From Myotis daubentonii (Eukaryota > Chordata > Mammalia > Chiroptera > Vespertilionidae), in the NCBI RefSeq assembly GCF_963259705.1, contig NC_081840.1:147719549-147783548 (forward strand): a stretch of DNA of 64,000 bases. The letters are read 5' to 3'. Position 1 is the first letter of the stretch, and each line of letters starts with the position of its first letter. Made by a program: the position numbers and the translations under genes. Under the pieces are notes generated by a model that saw only the letters and a list, made by a program, of their open reading frames with translations, searched no databases and was not told the origin of the DNA. Positions 1-56,590 of this stretch are shown one piece after another.

Positions 1-618
1 GCAATTCAAAATATAAGGAAGCAGAAAATATTCAATCAGAACAGCAAAAAAAAAAAAAAAAAACAGCATCCAAAACAATGAGGATAGTTTTAAGGAGCCT
101 CTGGGACAACTTCATGCATATTAACATGTCTATCATGGGGGTGTCAGAAGGAGAAGTGAGAGAGCAAGAAATTGAAAACCTATTTGAAAAAACAACAATG
201 GAAAAGTACTCTAACCTGGTGAAGGAAATAGACATACAAGTCCAGGAAGCAGAGTCCCAAACAAGATGAACCCAAAAAGGCCCACATCAAGACACATCAT
301 AATAAAAATGCCAAAGGTTAAAGATAACGAATCTTAAAAACAGCAAAAGAAAATCAGATAGTCATCTACAAGGGAGCTCCCATAAGATTGTTAGTTGATT
401 TCTCAACAGAAACTTTGCAGGTCAGAAGGGATTGGCAAGAAATATTCTAAGTGATGAAATGCAAGGACATAAACCATGATTACTCTACCCAACAAAGCCA
501 TCATTTAGAATTGAAAGACTTACAAAGAGCTTCCCAGACAAGAAAAAGCTAAAGGAGTTCATTACCACCAAACCATATTACAAGAAATGATAAAGGGACT
601 TCTTTAAGAAGAAGAAGA

Positions 619-831
619 GCCTGGCTGGTGTGGCTCAGTGGTTGAGCATCAGGAGGTCTTGGTTCAATTCACGTCAGAGCACATGCCTGGGTTGTGGGCT
701 TGAGCCCCAGTAAGGGTGTGCAGGCAGCAGCCAATCAATGATTCTCTCTCATCATTGATGTTTCGGTCTCTTTCTCCCTCTCCCTTCCTTTCTGAAATCA
801 ATAAAATATATTTTTTAAAAAAGATAAAAAA
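619..831 (+). mobile_element. Ves SINE
   Basis: It begins GCCTGGCTGGTGTGGCTCAG, has the tRNA-like B-box region, the CT-rich stretch with ATCATTGATGTTTC, and an AATAAAATATATTTT tail. This is the vespertilionid tRNA-derived SINE. It lies in the L1, and a Helitron begins directly in its A-rich tail. Confidence 0.88.
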
Positions 832-2131
832 TCTACACTAATAAAAGAGAAAAATGGTAATTGGCGTACGACGATACCCTTTTCATTGGCTAATCAGGGC
901 TATATGCAAATTAACTGCCAACTAAGATTGGCAGTTAACTGCCAACTAAGATTGGCAGTTAACTGCCAACAAGATGGCGGTTAATTTGCATATGTAGGCA
1001 CAATGCAGGGAGGTGAAAGGGAAAGCAGGAAGAAGCCCCCTGCCACTGACAGTGATTGAAAACCCAGGGGGCAGCTAAGAGCTGGGGGGCAGGGCAAAGG
1101 CAGCCCTGGGGCCGCCTTTGCCCTGCCCCCCAGCCATGATCGGAGAATCAGGGGCCTTTGCCGCCCTGGCCAGTGATAGCAGGAAGTAGGGGTGGAGCCA
1201 GCGATGGGAGCTGAGCACGGTCAAAGCTGGCAGTCCCGGGAGCTAGGCGTCCCTTGCCTGGGCCTAAAGCGGAGCCCACGATCACGGGGCCGCTGCAGCT
1301 GCGGGTCCCTGCTACCCAAGCCGGACACCTCAGCCAGAGGCGTTAGGCCTGGGCAGGGGCGGAGCCTGCAACCGCGGGGAGCTGGGGGTCCCCTGCCCAG
1401 GCCTGACACCTCTGCCGGAGGCCTCAGGCCTGGTCAAGGGGCCGATCCGGTGATTGGTGATCGGAGGGTGATGAGGGTCAACTCCTCTGGCCGAGGCATC
1501 AGGCCTGGGCCGGGGGCTGAGCCGCGGATTGGGGGGATATGATGGTCCCCTTGCCCAGGCCTGAAGCCTGGGTCAGAGGCGTCAGGCTTGGGCGGGGGGT
1601 GGAGCAAGCGATCAGAGGGAGATGGGGGTCCCCTGCCCAGGCATGATTCCTGGGCCAGAGGCCTCAGGCCTGGGCGGGGGCCAGAGCCAGTGATCAGGGG
1701 AAGATGGGGGTCCCCTGTCCAAGCCTGACACTTCTGGCGGAGGCGTCAGGCCTGGGCAAGGGGCCGATCAGGTGATCAGAGGGTGATGGGGGTGTACGCC
1801 TCTGCCCGAGGCATCAGGCCTGGGCAAGGGGCAGAGCCAGCAATCGGAGGGGTCTGGGGGTCCCCTGCCCAGGCCTGATGCCTGGGCCAGAGGCATCAGG
1901 CCTGGGCTGGGGGCAGAACCAGCGATGGGGGGGAAATGAGGGTCCCCTGCCCAGGCCTGACACCTCTGTCAGAGGTGTCAGGCCTGGGCAAGGGGCCGAT
2001 CCTGCGATTGGAGGGTGATGGGGGTCAACGCCTGAGGGCTCCCAGTATGTGAGAGGGGGCAGGCTGGGCTGAGGGAAACTCCCCCCCCCCACACACACCC
2101 AGTGCACGAATTTCGTGCACCGGGCCCCTAG
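832..2131 (+). mobile_element. Helitron (HeliBat type) with expanded GC-rich internal repeats
   Basis: It starts TCTACACTAATAAAAG and ends in the hairpin GTGCACGAATTTCGTGCAC followed by CGGGCCCCTAG, inserted between A (831) and T (2132), the A^T target expected of Helitrons. The head carries two perfect TTGGCAGTTAACTGCCAA palindromes (928-945, 952-969). From about 1330 to 2020 there are several roughly 75-82 bp GC-rich units reading like GTCCCCTGCCCAGGCCTGA. It is non-autonomous, with no Rep/helicase. The short open frames here are by-products of GC-rich repeats. Confidence 0.9.
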
Positions 2132-2379
2132 TATGAATAATAAACAGACTGGCAATAAATCCACATCTATCAACAATTACTTTAAATGCAAATGGGTTAA
2201 AACAAGTGAAAAAGCTAGGGAGCAATACCTATAACAGATAAAATAGACTTTAAAACAAAAGCTACAGTAATAGACAAAGAACCCAGTAACTCCACTTTTG
2301 GGTATTTATCTGAAGAAACCCAGAACATTAAATTGGAAAGACATATACACCCACATGTTTATTGCAGCATTATTTACAA

Positions 2380-2693
2380 CTAGAGACCCAGTGCACGTAA
2401 TTTGTGCACAGGTAGGGTTCCTAGGCCTGGTCAGCAATCAGGGCCAATCTGTGGGGTGACCGGTGGGGCAATTGGGGCCCCCACTAGCACCCGCCTTGCT
2501 CACCTGCTCCACCCACTCTCATAGGGGCCTATTAGGGGCCGGCAGCACCTCCACTGCCGCCCGCTGCCAGGACTGCGTCGCCGATACCCACCATGTCCCA
2601 CACCACCTCCTGGTGATCAGCACACATCTAACTCCTGGTCAGTGGAACCTGCCTATGGGGACAATTTACATATTAGCCTTTTATTATATAGGA
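2380..2693 (-). mobile_element. Helitron (HeliBat type), short
   Basis: On the minus strand it runs from TCCTATATAATAAAAGGCTA to a hairpin (GTGCACAAATTACGTGCAC) and CTAG. It is inserted in the L1 ORF2/3' region, which resumes at 2694. It is about 314 bp long and non-autonomous. Confidence 0.88.
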
Positions 2694-3094
2694 TGGCTAA
2701 GATATGGAAGCAACCTAAGTGTCCAACAAGAAATGAATGGATAAAGAAGTTGTGCATATATACAATGGAATATCACCCAACCATAAAAAAGAATGAAATC
2801 TGCAACAACATGGATGGACCTAGAGGGTATTATGCTAAGTGAAATAAATTAGAGAAAGACAAATGCCAATGATGATTTCACTTATATGTGGAATCTAAAA
2901 AACAAAATAAACAAGCAGAACAGAAACAGACTCAGATAACATTTTGACAGTTGCTAGATGGGAGAGGGATTGGAAGGTTGGGTGAAAAAGATGAAGGCAT
3001 TTTGAAATATAAATTAGTAGTTACAGAATATTCATGAGAATGTAAAATACTGCATAGGGAATATGGTCAATACTATTGTAATCCTATATAATAA

Positions 3095-3559
3095 TCCTAT
3101 ATAATAAAAGGGTAATATGCAAACTGACCCTAACAGCAGAACGACTGGGAATGACTGGGCACTATGACACACACTGACCACCAGGGGGCAGACGCTCAAT
3201 GCAGGAGCTGCCCCCTGGTGGTCAGTGCGTTCTCACAGGGGGAACTCTGCTCAGCCACAATCCAGGCTGACGGCTGCCAGCACAGTGGTGGTGGCGGGAG
3301 CCTCTCCCGCCTCCTCAGCAGCGCTACGGATGTCCGACTGCAGCTTAGGCCTGCTCCCCGCTGGCAAGTGGACATCCCCCGAGGGCTGCCGGGCTGCCAG
3401 AGGGATGTCTGACTGCCAGCTTAGGCCTGGTCTCCCAGGGAGCAGGCCTAAGCCAGCAGGTGGACATCCCCCGAGGGGTCCCAGACTGCAAGAGGGCACA
3501 GGCCGGGCTGAGGGACCGCCCCCCACGAGTGCACACATTTTTGTGCACTGGGCCTCTAG
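3095..3559 (+). mobile_element. Helitron (HeliBat type)
   Basis: It starts TCCTATATAATAAAAGGGTA and ends with the GTGCACACATTTTTGTGCAC hairpin and CTAG. The first 12 bp are also present just upstream (from 3082), so the 5' end looks tandemly duplicated. It contains the CCAGGGGGCAGACGCTCAA and CCCCCTGGTGGTCAGTGCG segments, a partly inverted pair common to this subfamily. L1 3' UTR resumes after it. Confidence 0.88.
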
Positions 3560-3668
3560 TAACTATATATGGTGCTAGACTTATTGGCGTGATTACTTTG
3601 TTATATAAATGTATAATCATGGGACCGAACACCTGAAACTAATATTGTATGTCAACTGTAATTAAAAC

Positions 3669-5535
3669 CCCCCCACAAAACCACCCATGGCTCTTGTAGA
3701 GTCTACAGATGTAAACATTGGGAATCATTGTGTGAAAGTTGCAATTCTGGAGTTTCTTTGTAAGAATGTCTAAGTAAATTAATCTGTTTAACCTTTATAA
3801 TATTAGTAAAGCAGTTAAGTTTCAAATTCAGACATATATAACATTTACGAGAAACCACACCCCCCCATTTTTATTTTTTTTTTTTCAGTCTAACAGCAAG
3901 GGAACTTTCTAAGGAGTACAAAAAGTATGAAATGAGTGGGAGCCTTGAGGTCAGAGTTGGTTCAAATCTGAACCTGGCCAGTTATTAGGTAGGTTACATT
4001 TAATAAATGATTTAATTGTTTGGAACCTTGATTTCTTCACTTTCAGAGGAGAATAGCAGTGGTAGCCTTGGGCTGTTATGAAGAGAGACAAAACAGTATA
4101 AAGGTTAAGAACACAAGCCCTGAAAACAGACTGTTCTGGGTTTGAATTCTGCCTGTGTCATTGGTTAGCTGTGTGACCTTGACCAAGTTTCTGAACCTCT
4201 CTGGACCTGTTTCCTTACATATAAAAGAGGGGTAGCTTTAGTACCTATCAAATAGGGTAATTGTGAGGATTTAATGAGTTTCCTCAGTAGAGGAAAAGGT
4301 AAAAGTAGAGAGCTGCTAACATGATCAAAGCTTAAAGTTTGCCATAATAATTTTTTTTCTAAAAGCTAAAGAAGATAAAATTATTTGTAAAATTGTTCAG
4401 TGTTATTAGAGATTTTGCCTTATATGTTTTATAAGAGAATATCTTTCAGTGGGACACAGCAATACATGACTGCCCTTCTCAAGCTAACCATATACTTTAT
4501 GCATATCATATGACTAATTTCCTTGAAAACACTGCTGACAAGTGTGGCAATGTCAACCTTCACTAATTTTGCAGTAGGTTAGCTTCTGATTGAACTTTCT
4601 GGGCTTTGCTCTTGGGCCACCCTGAGTAGTCACATGAAATCTGGTTTTCTGCCATATGAAATCTAAAAAGCACTCAACAAAACACTGTTTCCCCCGTAAG
4701 CCAGAAATCATTAATTTCCCACAAACAGAAGGAAAATTCCAATGTACTCGGTGAATCCTCGCCCATTAGTGTTCTGATTAACACCCGCTGTCCTTGTGTC
4801 TATCACATGACAGTGTGAAGACGGTGTCAGCTCTGCTCTGCCTGCCTACCTCACAAAGCAGGCTGACTGGAAGGCTTTGACACTTTCTGTTTACCGCCAA
4901 TTTGTTGGAGGGAAAGGGCCAACTGCACTCCCTGCTTCTGCCACTCCCAGAGCCCACCACCATGTATATTTTAAAATAATGCTTCTTTGATATCAATATT
5001 TTAAATATTACAATTGTCCATTTGTAGGACAAAACAAAGTAGTCATTACTTACTCCATTCTCTGTGCCAGCCCTTTTCTTTGCTCAATGACCAAGGTCAC
5101 ACTTCCTAGCACTCCATTCTGCAGAAAGGAAGCATGACCCCAAGAACAGGGTGACTGTGCAAGGCAAGGACCACAGAAATCGTTACTGGGCACCCGAAAG
5201 CCCAAGGCCACACTTGGGAAAAGACTAGCAGTCCTGGCAAAAGGAGAATGATTCTATTGTAACTGTCATCTGATCAGGATTGTGCAGGAGTTAGGGCAGG
5301 GTGGCCCTTGCTTCAGAAGACTGAAAATGGGAGTTAGACTCTCAGTATAAAACAGCTGCAAAGTTATCTGTCCAAATGTTTCTTCTGATAGACAAAGACA
5401 CTGGAGCCCAGGAGGTGTCTGACGATGGCCATACTGCCCACCAGGGACTGAGCCAGGGCTCCTCTCACTCAGTGGTCCTTTCTCAACATCACATGTTTAC
5501 ATAATACAGATAGCCTCAGACTTGAATCACTCAAA
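3669..5535. other. Upstream flank, no gene seen
   Basis: Mostly single-copy AT-rich sequence around one MIR. I see no conserved-looking exon, no long open frame and no recognisable part of CYP2U1, the upstream neighbour in human. Confidence 0.5.
4088..4325 (+). mobile_element. MIR SINE
   Basis: It shows the MIR order: AAAGGTTAAGAACACAAGCC, TGGGTTTGAATTC, TAGCTGTGTGACCTTG, AACCTCTCTGGACCTGTTTCC and GTGAGGATTTAATGAG. Ancient tRNA-derived mammalian SINE. Confidence 0.85.
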
Positions 5536-5547
5536 AATACAGCACTG

Positions 5548-7245
5548 CGTTCCTGGATTGGTAGAATCAACATCATTAAAATGTCCATACTACCCAAAGC
5601 AATCTATAAATTCAACGCACTTCCCATTAAAATACCAACGGCATATTTCACAGACCTAGAACGAACTCTCCAAAAATTCATCTGGAATAAAAAAAAAGAC
5701 CCCAAATAGCTGCAGCGATCCTGAGAAAGAAGAACAAAGTAGGTGGGATCTCAATACCAGATATCAAGCTGTATTACAAAGCCACTGTTCTCAAAACTGC
5801 CTGGTACTGGCACAAGAACAGACATATAGATCAATGGAATAGAATAGAGAGCCCAGAAATCGACCCGAACCAATATGCTCAATTAATATTTGACAAAGGA
5901 GGCAAGAACATACAATGGAGTCAAGACAGTCTCTTCAATAAATGGTGTTGGGAAAATTGGACAGATACATGCAAAAAAATGAAACTAGACCACCAACTTA
6001 CACCATACACAAAAATTAAGTCAAAATGGATAAAGGACTTAAATGTATGACGGGAAACCATAAAAATACTAGAGGAATCCAAAGGCAACAAAATCTCAGA
6101 CATATGCCGAAGCAATTTCTTCACCGATACAGCTCCTAGGGTATTGGAAACTAAAGAGAAAATAAAAAAGTGGGACTACATCAAAATAAAAAGCTGCTGC
6201 ACAGCAAAAGAAACCATCAACAAAACAACAAGAAAGCCCACTGCATGGGAGAACATATTTGCCAATGTTATCACTTATAAGGGTTTAATCTCCAACATTT
6301 ATAGGGAACTCATACAACTTAACAAAAGGAAGATAAACAATCCAATCAAAAAATGGGCAGAGGACCTAAATAGACACTTTTCAAAAGAGGACATTCAGAA
6401 AGCCAAGAGACATATGAAAACATGCTCAAAGTCACTAATCATCTAAGAAATGCAAGTCAAAACAACGAGTTATCATCTCACACCTGTCAGAATGGCTATC
6501 ATCAACAAATCAACAAACGACAAGTGCTGGAGAGGATGCAGAGAAAAGGGAACACTTGTGCACTGCTGGTGGGAATGCAGACTGGTGCAGCCACTATGGA
6601 AGACAGTATGGAGTTTCCTCAAAAAGTTAAAAATGGAACTCCCATTTGACCCTGTGATCCCACTTCTAGAAATATATCCCAAGAAAACAGAAACATCAAC
6701 AGAAACATCAATCAGAAAGGATATATGCACCCCTATGTTCATAGCAGCACAATTTACCATAGCTAAGATCTGAAAACTGCCTAAGTGCCCATCAGCAGAT
6801 GAATGGATTAGAAAACTGTGGTACATCTACACGATGGAATACTATGCTGCTCTAAAAAGGAAGGAACTCTTACCATTTGCAATGGCATGGATGGAACTGG
6901 AGAGCATTATGCAAAGTGAAATAAGCAGTCAATGAAAGAAAATACCACATGATCTCACTCATTTATGGATAATTAAGACCATTATAAACTGATGAACAAA
7001 AATAGATACAGAGGCAGAGCAACATCGAACAGACTGTCAAAACTACAGCGGGAAGGCCAGGGAGGGTTAGGGGGGTGGGTAAGAGATCAACCGAAGGACT
7101 TGTATGCATGCATATAAGCATAACCAATGGACACAAGACATTGGGGGGTATGGGAGGCTAAGGGAAGGTCAAGGGGAGGAAAAAAAAAGGAGACATATAT
7201 AATTCTCTTTGTAATACTTTAAACAATAAAACAGTTTTTTAAAAT
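5548..7245 (+). mobile_element. 5'-truncated L1 LINE (ORF2 C-terminus + 3' UTR) with target-site duplications
   Basis: The sequence encodes the L1 ORF2 C-terminal region in pieces, including [17 protein letters not shown] around 6170-6220 and the [17 protein letters not shown] region near 6540. It is broken by stops (for example TGA near 6047) and frameshifts. The 3' UTR ends in an A-rich tail. A 12-bp duplication AATACAGCACTG flanks it at 5536-5547 and 7246-7257. It is the best-preserved L1 in the window but cannot make full ORF2. Confidence 0.92.
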
Positions 7246-7357
7246 AATACAGCACTGGTTATTCTTTCTTTCCTGAGGAAAACAAATCATGGATCTGCAA
7301 ATGCATCATTCTTGGCATTGTTTGACATTACACACATTTACAGAATATATATTGTGA

Positions 7358-7830
7358 TGCCCTGGCCCAGTGGTTGGCAAACTGCGGCTCGAGAGCCATA
7401 TGCGGGGCTTTGGCCCCTTGAGTGTGGCTCTTCCACAAAATACCACGTGCGGGTGCGCATGTACAGTGCAATTGAAACTTCATGGCCCATGCGCAGAAGT
7501 CAGTATTTTGTGGAAGAGCCACACTCAAAGGGCCAAAGACCCGCATGTAGCTCGTGAGCCGCAGTTTGCCGACCACTGCCCTGGCTGGTTTGGCTCTCTG
7601 GTTATAGCGTCAGCCATGGACCCGAGGGTCTCAGGTTTGATTCCGGGTCAAGGGCGAGTACCTCGGTTGCAGGTTTGATCCAGGGCCCCTGGGTCAGGGC
7701 GCATGTGAGAGGCAACCAATCAATGTGTCTCTCTCACATTGATGTTCCTCTCTCCCCCCAACTTCACTCTCTCTAAAAATCAATGGAAAAAATATTGAAT
7801 GGAAAAAATTAAATTAAAAAAATATAGTGA
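7358..7830 (+). mobile_element. Ves SINE split by a hAT element
   Basis: The SINE head GCCCTGGCC lies at 7359-7367. After the hAT insert (7368-7578) the SINE resumes at 7579 with CCCTGGCTGGTTTGGCTC and continues to the CTCTCTAAAAATCAATGG tail near 7790-7830. The order of events is therefore SINE first, hAT second. Confidence 0.85.
7368..7578. mobile_element. Non-autonomous hAT transposon, near-palindromic
   Basis: It has terminal inverted repeats of about 30 bp, CAGTGGTTGGCAAACTGCGG at the left and the complement CCGCAGTTTGCCGACCACTG at the right. Inner arms (CTTCCACAAAATAC and GTATTTTGTGGAAG) are also inverted, so most of the 211 bp can fold back. The 8-bp flanks are CCCTGGCC and CCCTGGCT (7 of 8 identical), the hAT duplication size. 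Confidence 0.88.
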
Positions 7831-8799
7831 CAACACTGTCATTAGAACATGTTTGGCCTTACATTAGACACAACTTGTAACTGAGAGTGAAAGGTTAAAA
7901 TCCATTAAAGAATCATCCATGCATCCTCCTAATTTATCATCTTTGCTCTCATCACACCTAATTCCTCATCCTTCTCCTGAAGCAATATTTTCTTGTTTCT
8001 ACCTTTGCCATGTGCTGCTTCCTCTGGCTTGAAACCTTTCTTTTCTAATACACTTATTCTTTAAATTACCGGGCTTCTCTGTGTAATTTTCCTTTTCCAT
8101 TTCTGATCCCATGGAGTTTTACATTTGCTACATTCTAGCATTTAATGAACTTCACTATTTGGATGTGACCCTATCTCCCCCAAGCCCAGCAGTCCTCAGC
8201 AAAAGTGCTTCTCCCATATTTTTACAGGATTAGATGAGATCAAAGCAAAGGAATGGTGAACACAGAATTCCTTATGATAGCTACGTCCCATAGGAGGAGG
8301 CCTACTTTTGATTTGATGGTGAGTTTGTGAGGGAAAAGGACACATATGTAATACCTTAATCAATAAAGAAAAAAAATTAAATGAATAACGTTCTCTATTA
8401 CTAAGTTATAGTAACTCGAAATTACTCACACGAGGGCCACTAGCCTAGTTGGTATCAATGACTCTCCAAAGGTTGCCCTTTGACCTTAAGCCGTCAGATA
8501 TCTAACGTTGAAATGGGTAACTAACTCCCTGGGCGTGATCTTTACATTGGGACTCATGGTCTCTTAGACATTTATTTCGATTGTTGAGCAGTTAGTTTCT
8601 TTCCGTTTTAGCAGACAACACTCATTATCCACCGTAATAAAATAATCCCTAGAGCTGGTTACTAGGTGACATGAATCAAGGTTGCTCATTTTGGGTCCCT
8701 TCATCACCAACCACCAAAGATCCCGTATAAACTCAGCGCTGAGGTTTGCACGAGCATCCAAGGCGATGATTTAAGAAGTCAACACTACGCCTCCATCTT
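7831..8799. other. Proximal upstream flank of HADH, no gene seen
   Basis: AT-rich single-copy sequence. A short segment near 8340-8385 (TAATACCTTAATCAATAAAG) looks like a fragment of an L1 3' end. I see nothing coding; the base composition changes sharply at about 8800 into the CpG island. Confidence 0.45.
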
Positions 8800-8934
8800 A
8801 CCAGGCGTCCGTGGCTTTCCGAGGAATGGCCTGCGCGCTAACCGCCCTGCCCCGCTGCGACCCGGGGTCCAACCCCAGGCTCCGAGGCTGAGGGCCCCCA
8901 GCTCCGCGGCGGAAGGCGGTGGCCCGCGCCAGCC

Positions 8935-8940
8935 CACGTG
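8935..8940 (+). promoter_or_regulatory. Palindromic E-box CACGTG
   Basis: CACGTG is the canonical USF/MYC/CLOCK-type E-box, lying 91 bp upstream of the CRE within the CpG island. Function is inferred from position only. Confidence 0.4.
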
Positions 8941-8983
8941 GACGCCGCGCTCCGGCGCTGGAAAGCCGTCCCCACGGCCTCCG

Positions 8984-8988
8984 CCAAT
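8984..8988 (+). promoter_or_regulatory. CCAAT box (NF-Y type)
   Basis: CCGCCAATGAG lies about 40 bp upstream of the CRE, a typical spacing for NF-Y in CpG-island promoters. The surrounding bases fit the NF-Y preference. Confidence 0.5.
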
Positions 8989-9025
8989 GAGCTGAGCGGG
9001 CCGCGGGGCTCCGCCCCGCCTCCGG

Positions 9026-9033
9026 TGACGTCA
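9026..9033 (+). promoter_or_regulatory. Consensus cAMP response element (TGACGTCA)
   Basis: A perfect palindromic TGACGTCA lies 137 bp upstream of the HADH ATG inside the CpG island. This is the full CREB/ATF site. It would fit fasting or PGC-1-type control of fatty-acid oxidation, but binding is inferred from the sequence only. Confidence 0.7.
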
Positions 9034-9169
9034 CTATAACGCCCGGGGAGCGCCGGGAGGCGGGGCAGCCTGGTTTCCGCCCCCAGAGGTCCGGTGGCTG
9101 TCGGAGCGTCGCAGTCGCGCCTTCGCTGAGTCTGGACGCCGGGGCCGCCTCCGTGTTGCCCGCAGCACC

Positions 9170-55688
<46,519 letters not shown>

Positions 55689-56590
55689 TGCACAGGTGCT
55701 CCAGCTCCGGGACGAGCCCTGTAAGTTCCACCAGCAGCCGCCCCAAGCGCCCGCGGGAATGCCCTGGGGTCGGACCTGCTCCCACGCAGCACAGTCTGAG
55801 ATGTGCAATTTGATTGTAATCTGTCTGAAGTAATTATTTACACGTAGCAGGGTTCTCTATTGAGAATGAATTCATTTTTTTAGTCTGTTCATTTCTGTGT
55901 ATTTTCTAAAAAGCTTTACACCCTTGGTGCCTTGGAGCAAACATTTCTTTTAAACCTCGTCACTTTGAAAAAGCATTGCCTGAATTCACACACTTCCTCT
56001 GAGAGCGTTTAGGGGTCATCGCTGCCACTTGGAGGCGTTGGCGAGACCCTGATGTGTCTGTGACGTGCTGTAGGGAGCAGCGTTGCATCTCACCTTTGTG
56101 AGGTCTGCTACCTGCAGCTTTGAGCCTCTCCGCACATCCTGGGCACAACGTAGTGTCCTGTCTCTATCCCACTCATCATCTGCTGGACTGGCAGGAACAT
56201 CGCCATGCGCTTGGTTTGCAGGAAGAGGTTTCATTCACATCTGAAATCTGGATGAGTTTGGTCTCTCTTTTTTTTTTTTCTTTCATGAGAAATCATTACT
56301 GCAAACTGCCTACAAATTGACTCTACTAAAATACAATCTTTTAATCTGTAAAAATTTGAATTGAAATAAACATGTATAATTTTAAATGATAACATGCTTA
56401 AGTGATTACAAAAGTAAAGGTTGGTGATTTAGCCGAGAGCTGTGCCCCACCGCCTTCGGTCTCTTGCTGTTTAAAGCGGCAGTGGCGAGGAGGAGGTGTT
56501 CATGTGGAGGTGTTTGTGGGGACCTGACTGTAGCCATCACTCCAGGTTTCTTGCCAATAAAATCATACTAAGGGCATAGAAAACAATTTT
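55689..56590 (+). other. HADH: HADH 3' UTR with two candidate poly(A) signals
   Basis: AATAAA hexamers lie at 56365-56370 and 56556-56561, about 680 and 870 nt after the stop. The second would give a 3' UTR close to the length I remember for human HADH. No repeat interrupts this stretch. The exact end is inferred; neither site has an obvious strong GU-rich element next to it. Confidence 0.7.

Larger units (their letters stand above)
1..3668 (+). mobile_element. Old L1 LINE, internally deleted and interrupted by four later insertions
   Basis: Bases 1-618 read as the L1 ORF1 C-terminal region in broken frames (the stretch at 78-269 has the IENLFEK and NLVKEIDIQVQEA region, and 280-480 matches the C-terminal domain). 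Bases 2132-2290 resemble the start of ORF2, then the sequence jumps to the ORF2 C-terminus and 3' region (2290-2379, 2694-3094, 3560-3668), ending in the usual L1 3' UTR text. Most of ORF2 is missing. A Ves SINE (619-831) and three Helitrons (832-2131, 2380-2693, 3095-3559) split it. It is dead. Confidence 0.8.

Noticed and set aside
619..700. tRNA gene call from A/B box-like text in Ves SINEs
   Set aside because: The tRNA-like head is part of the SINE and is followed by SINE body and A-tail; no intact tRNA fold was seen.
1192..1542. GC-rich 116-codon frame
   Set aside because: It lies in the repeat section of a non-autonomous Helitron and has no domain.
6144..6773. Open frames at 6144-6446, 6422-6649 and 6450-6773 as genes
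   Set aside because: They are broken pieces of L1 ORF2 in a truncated element with target-site duplications.
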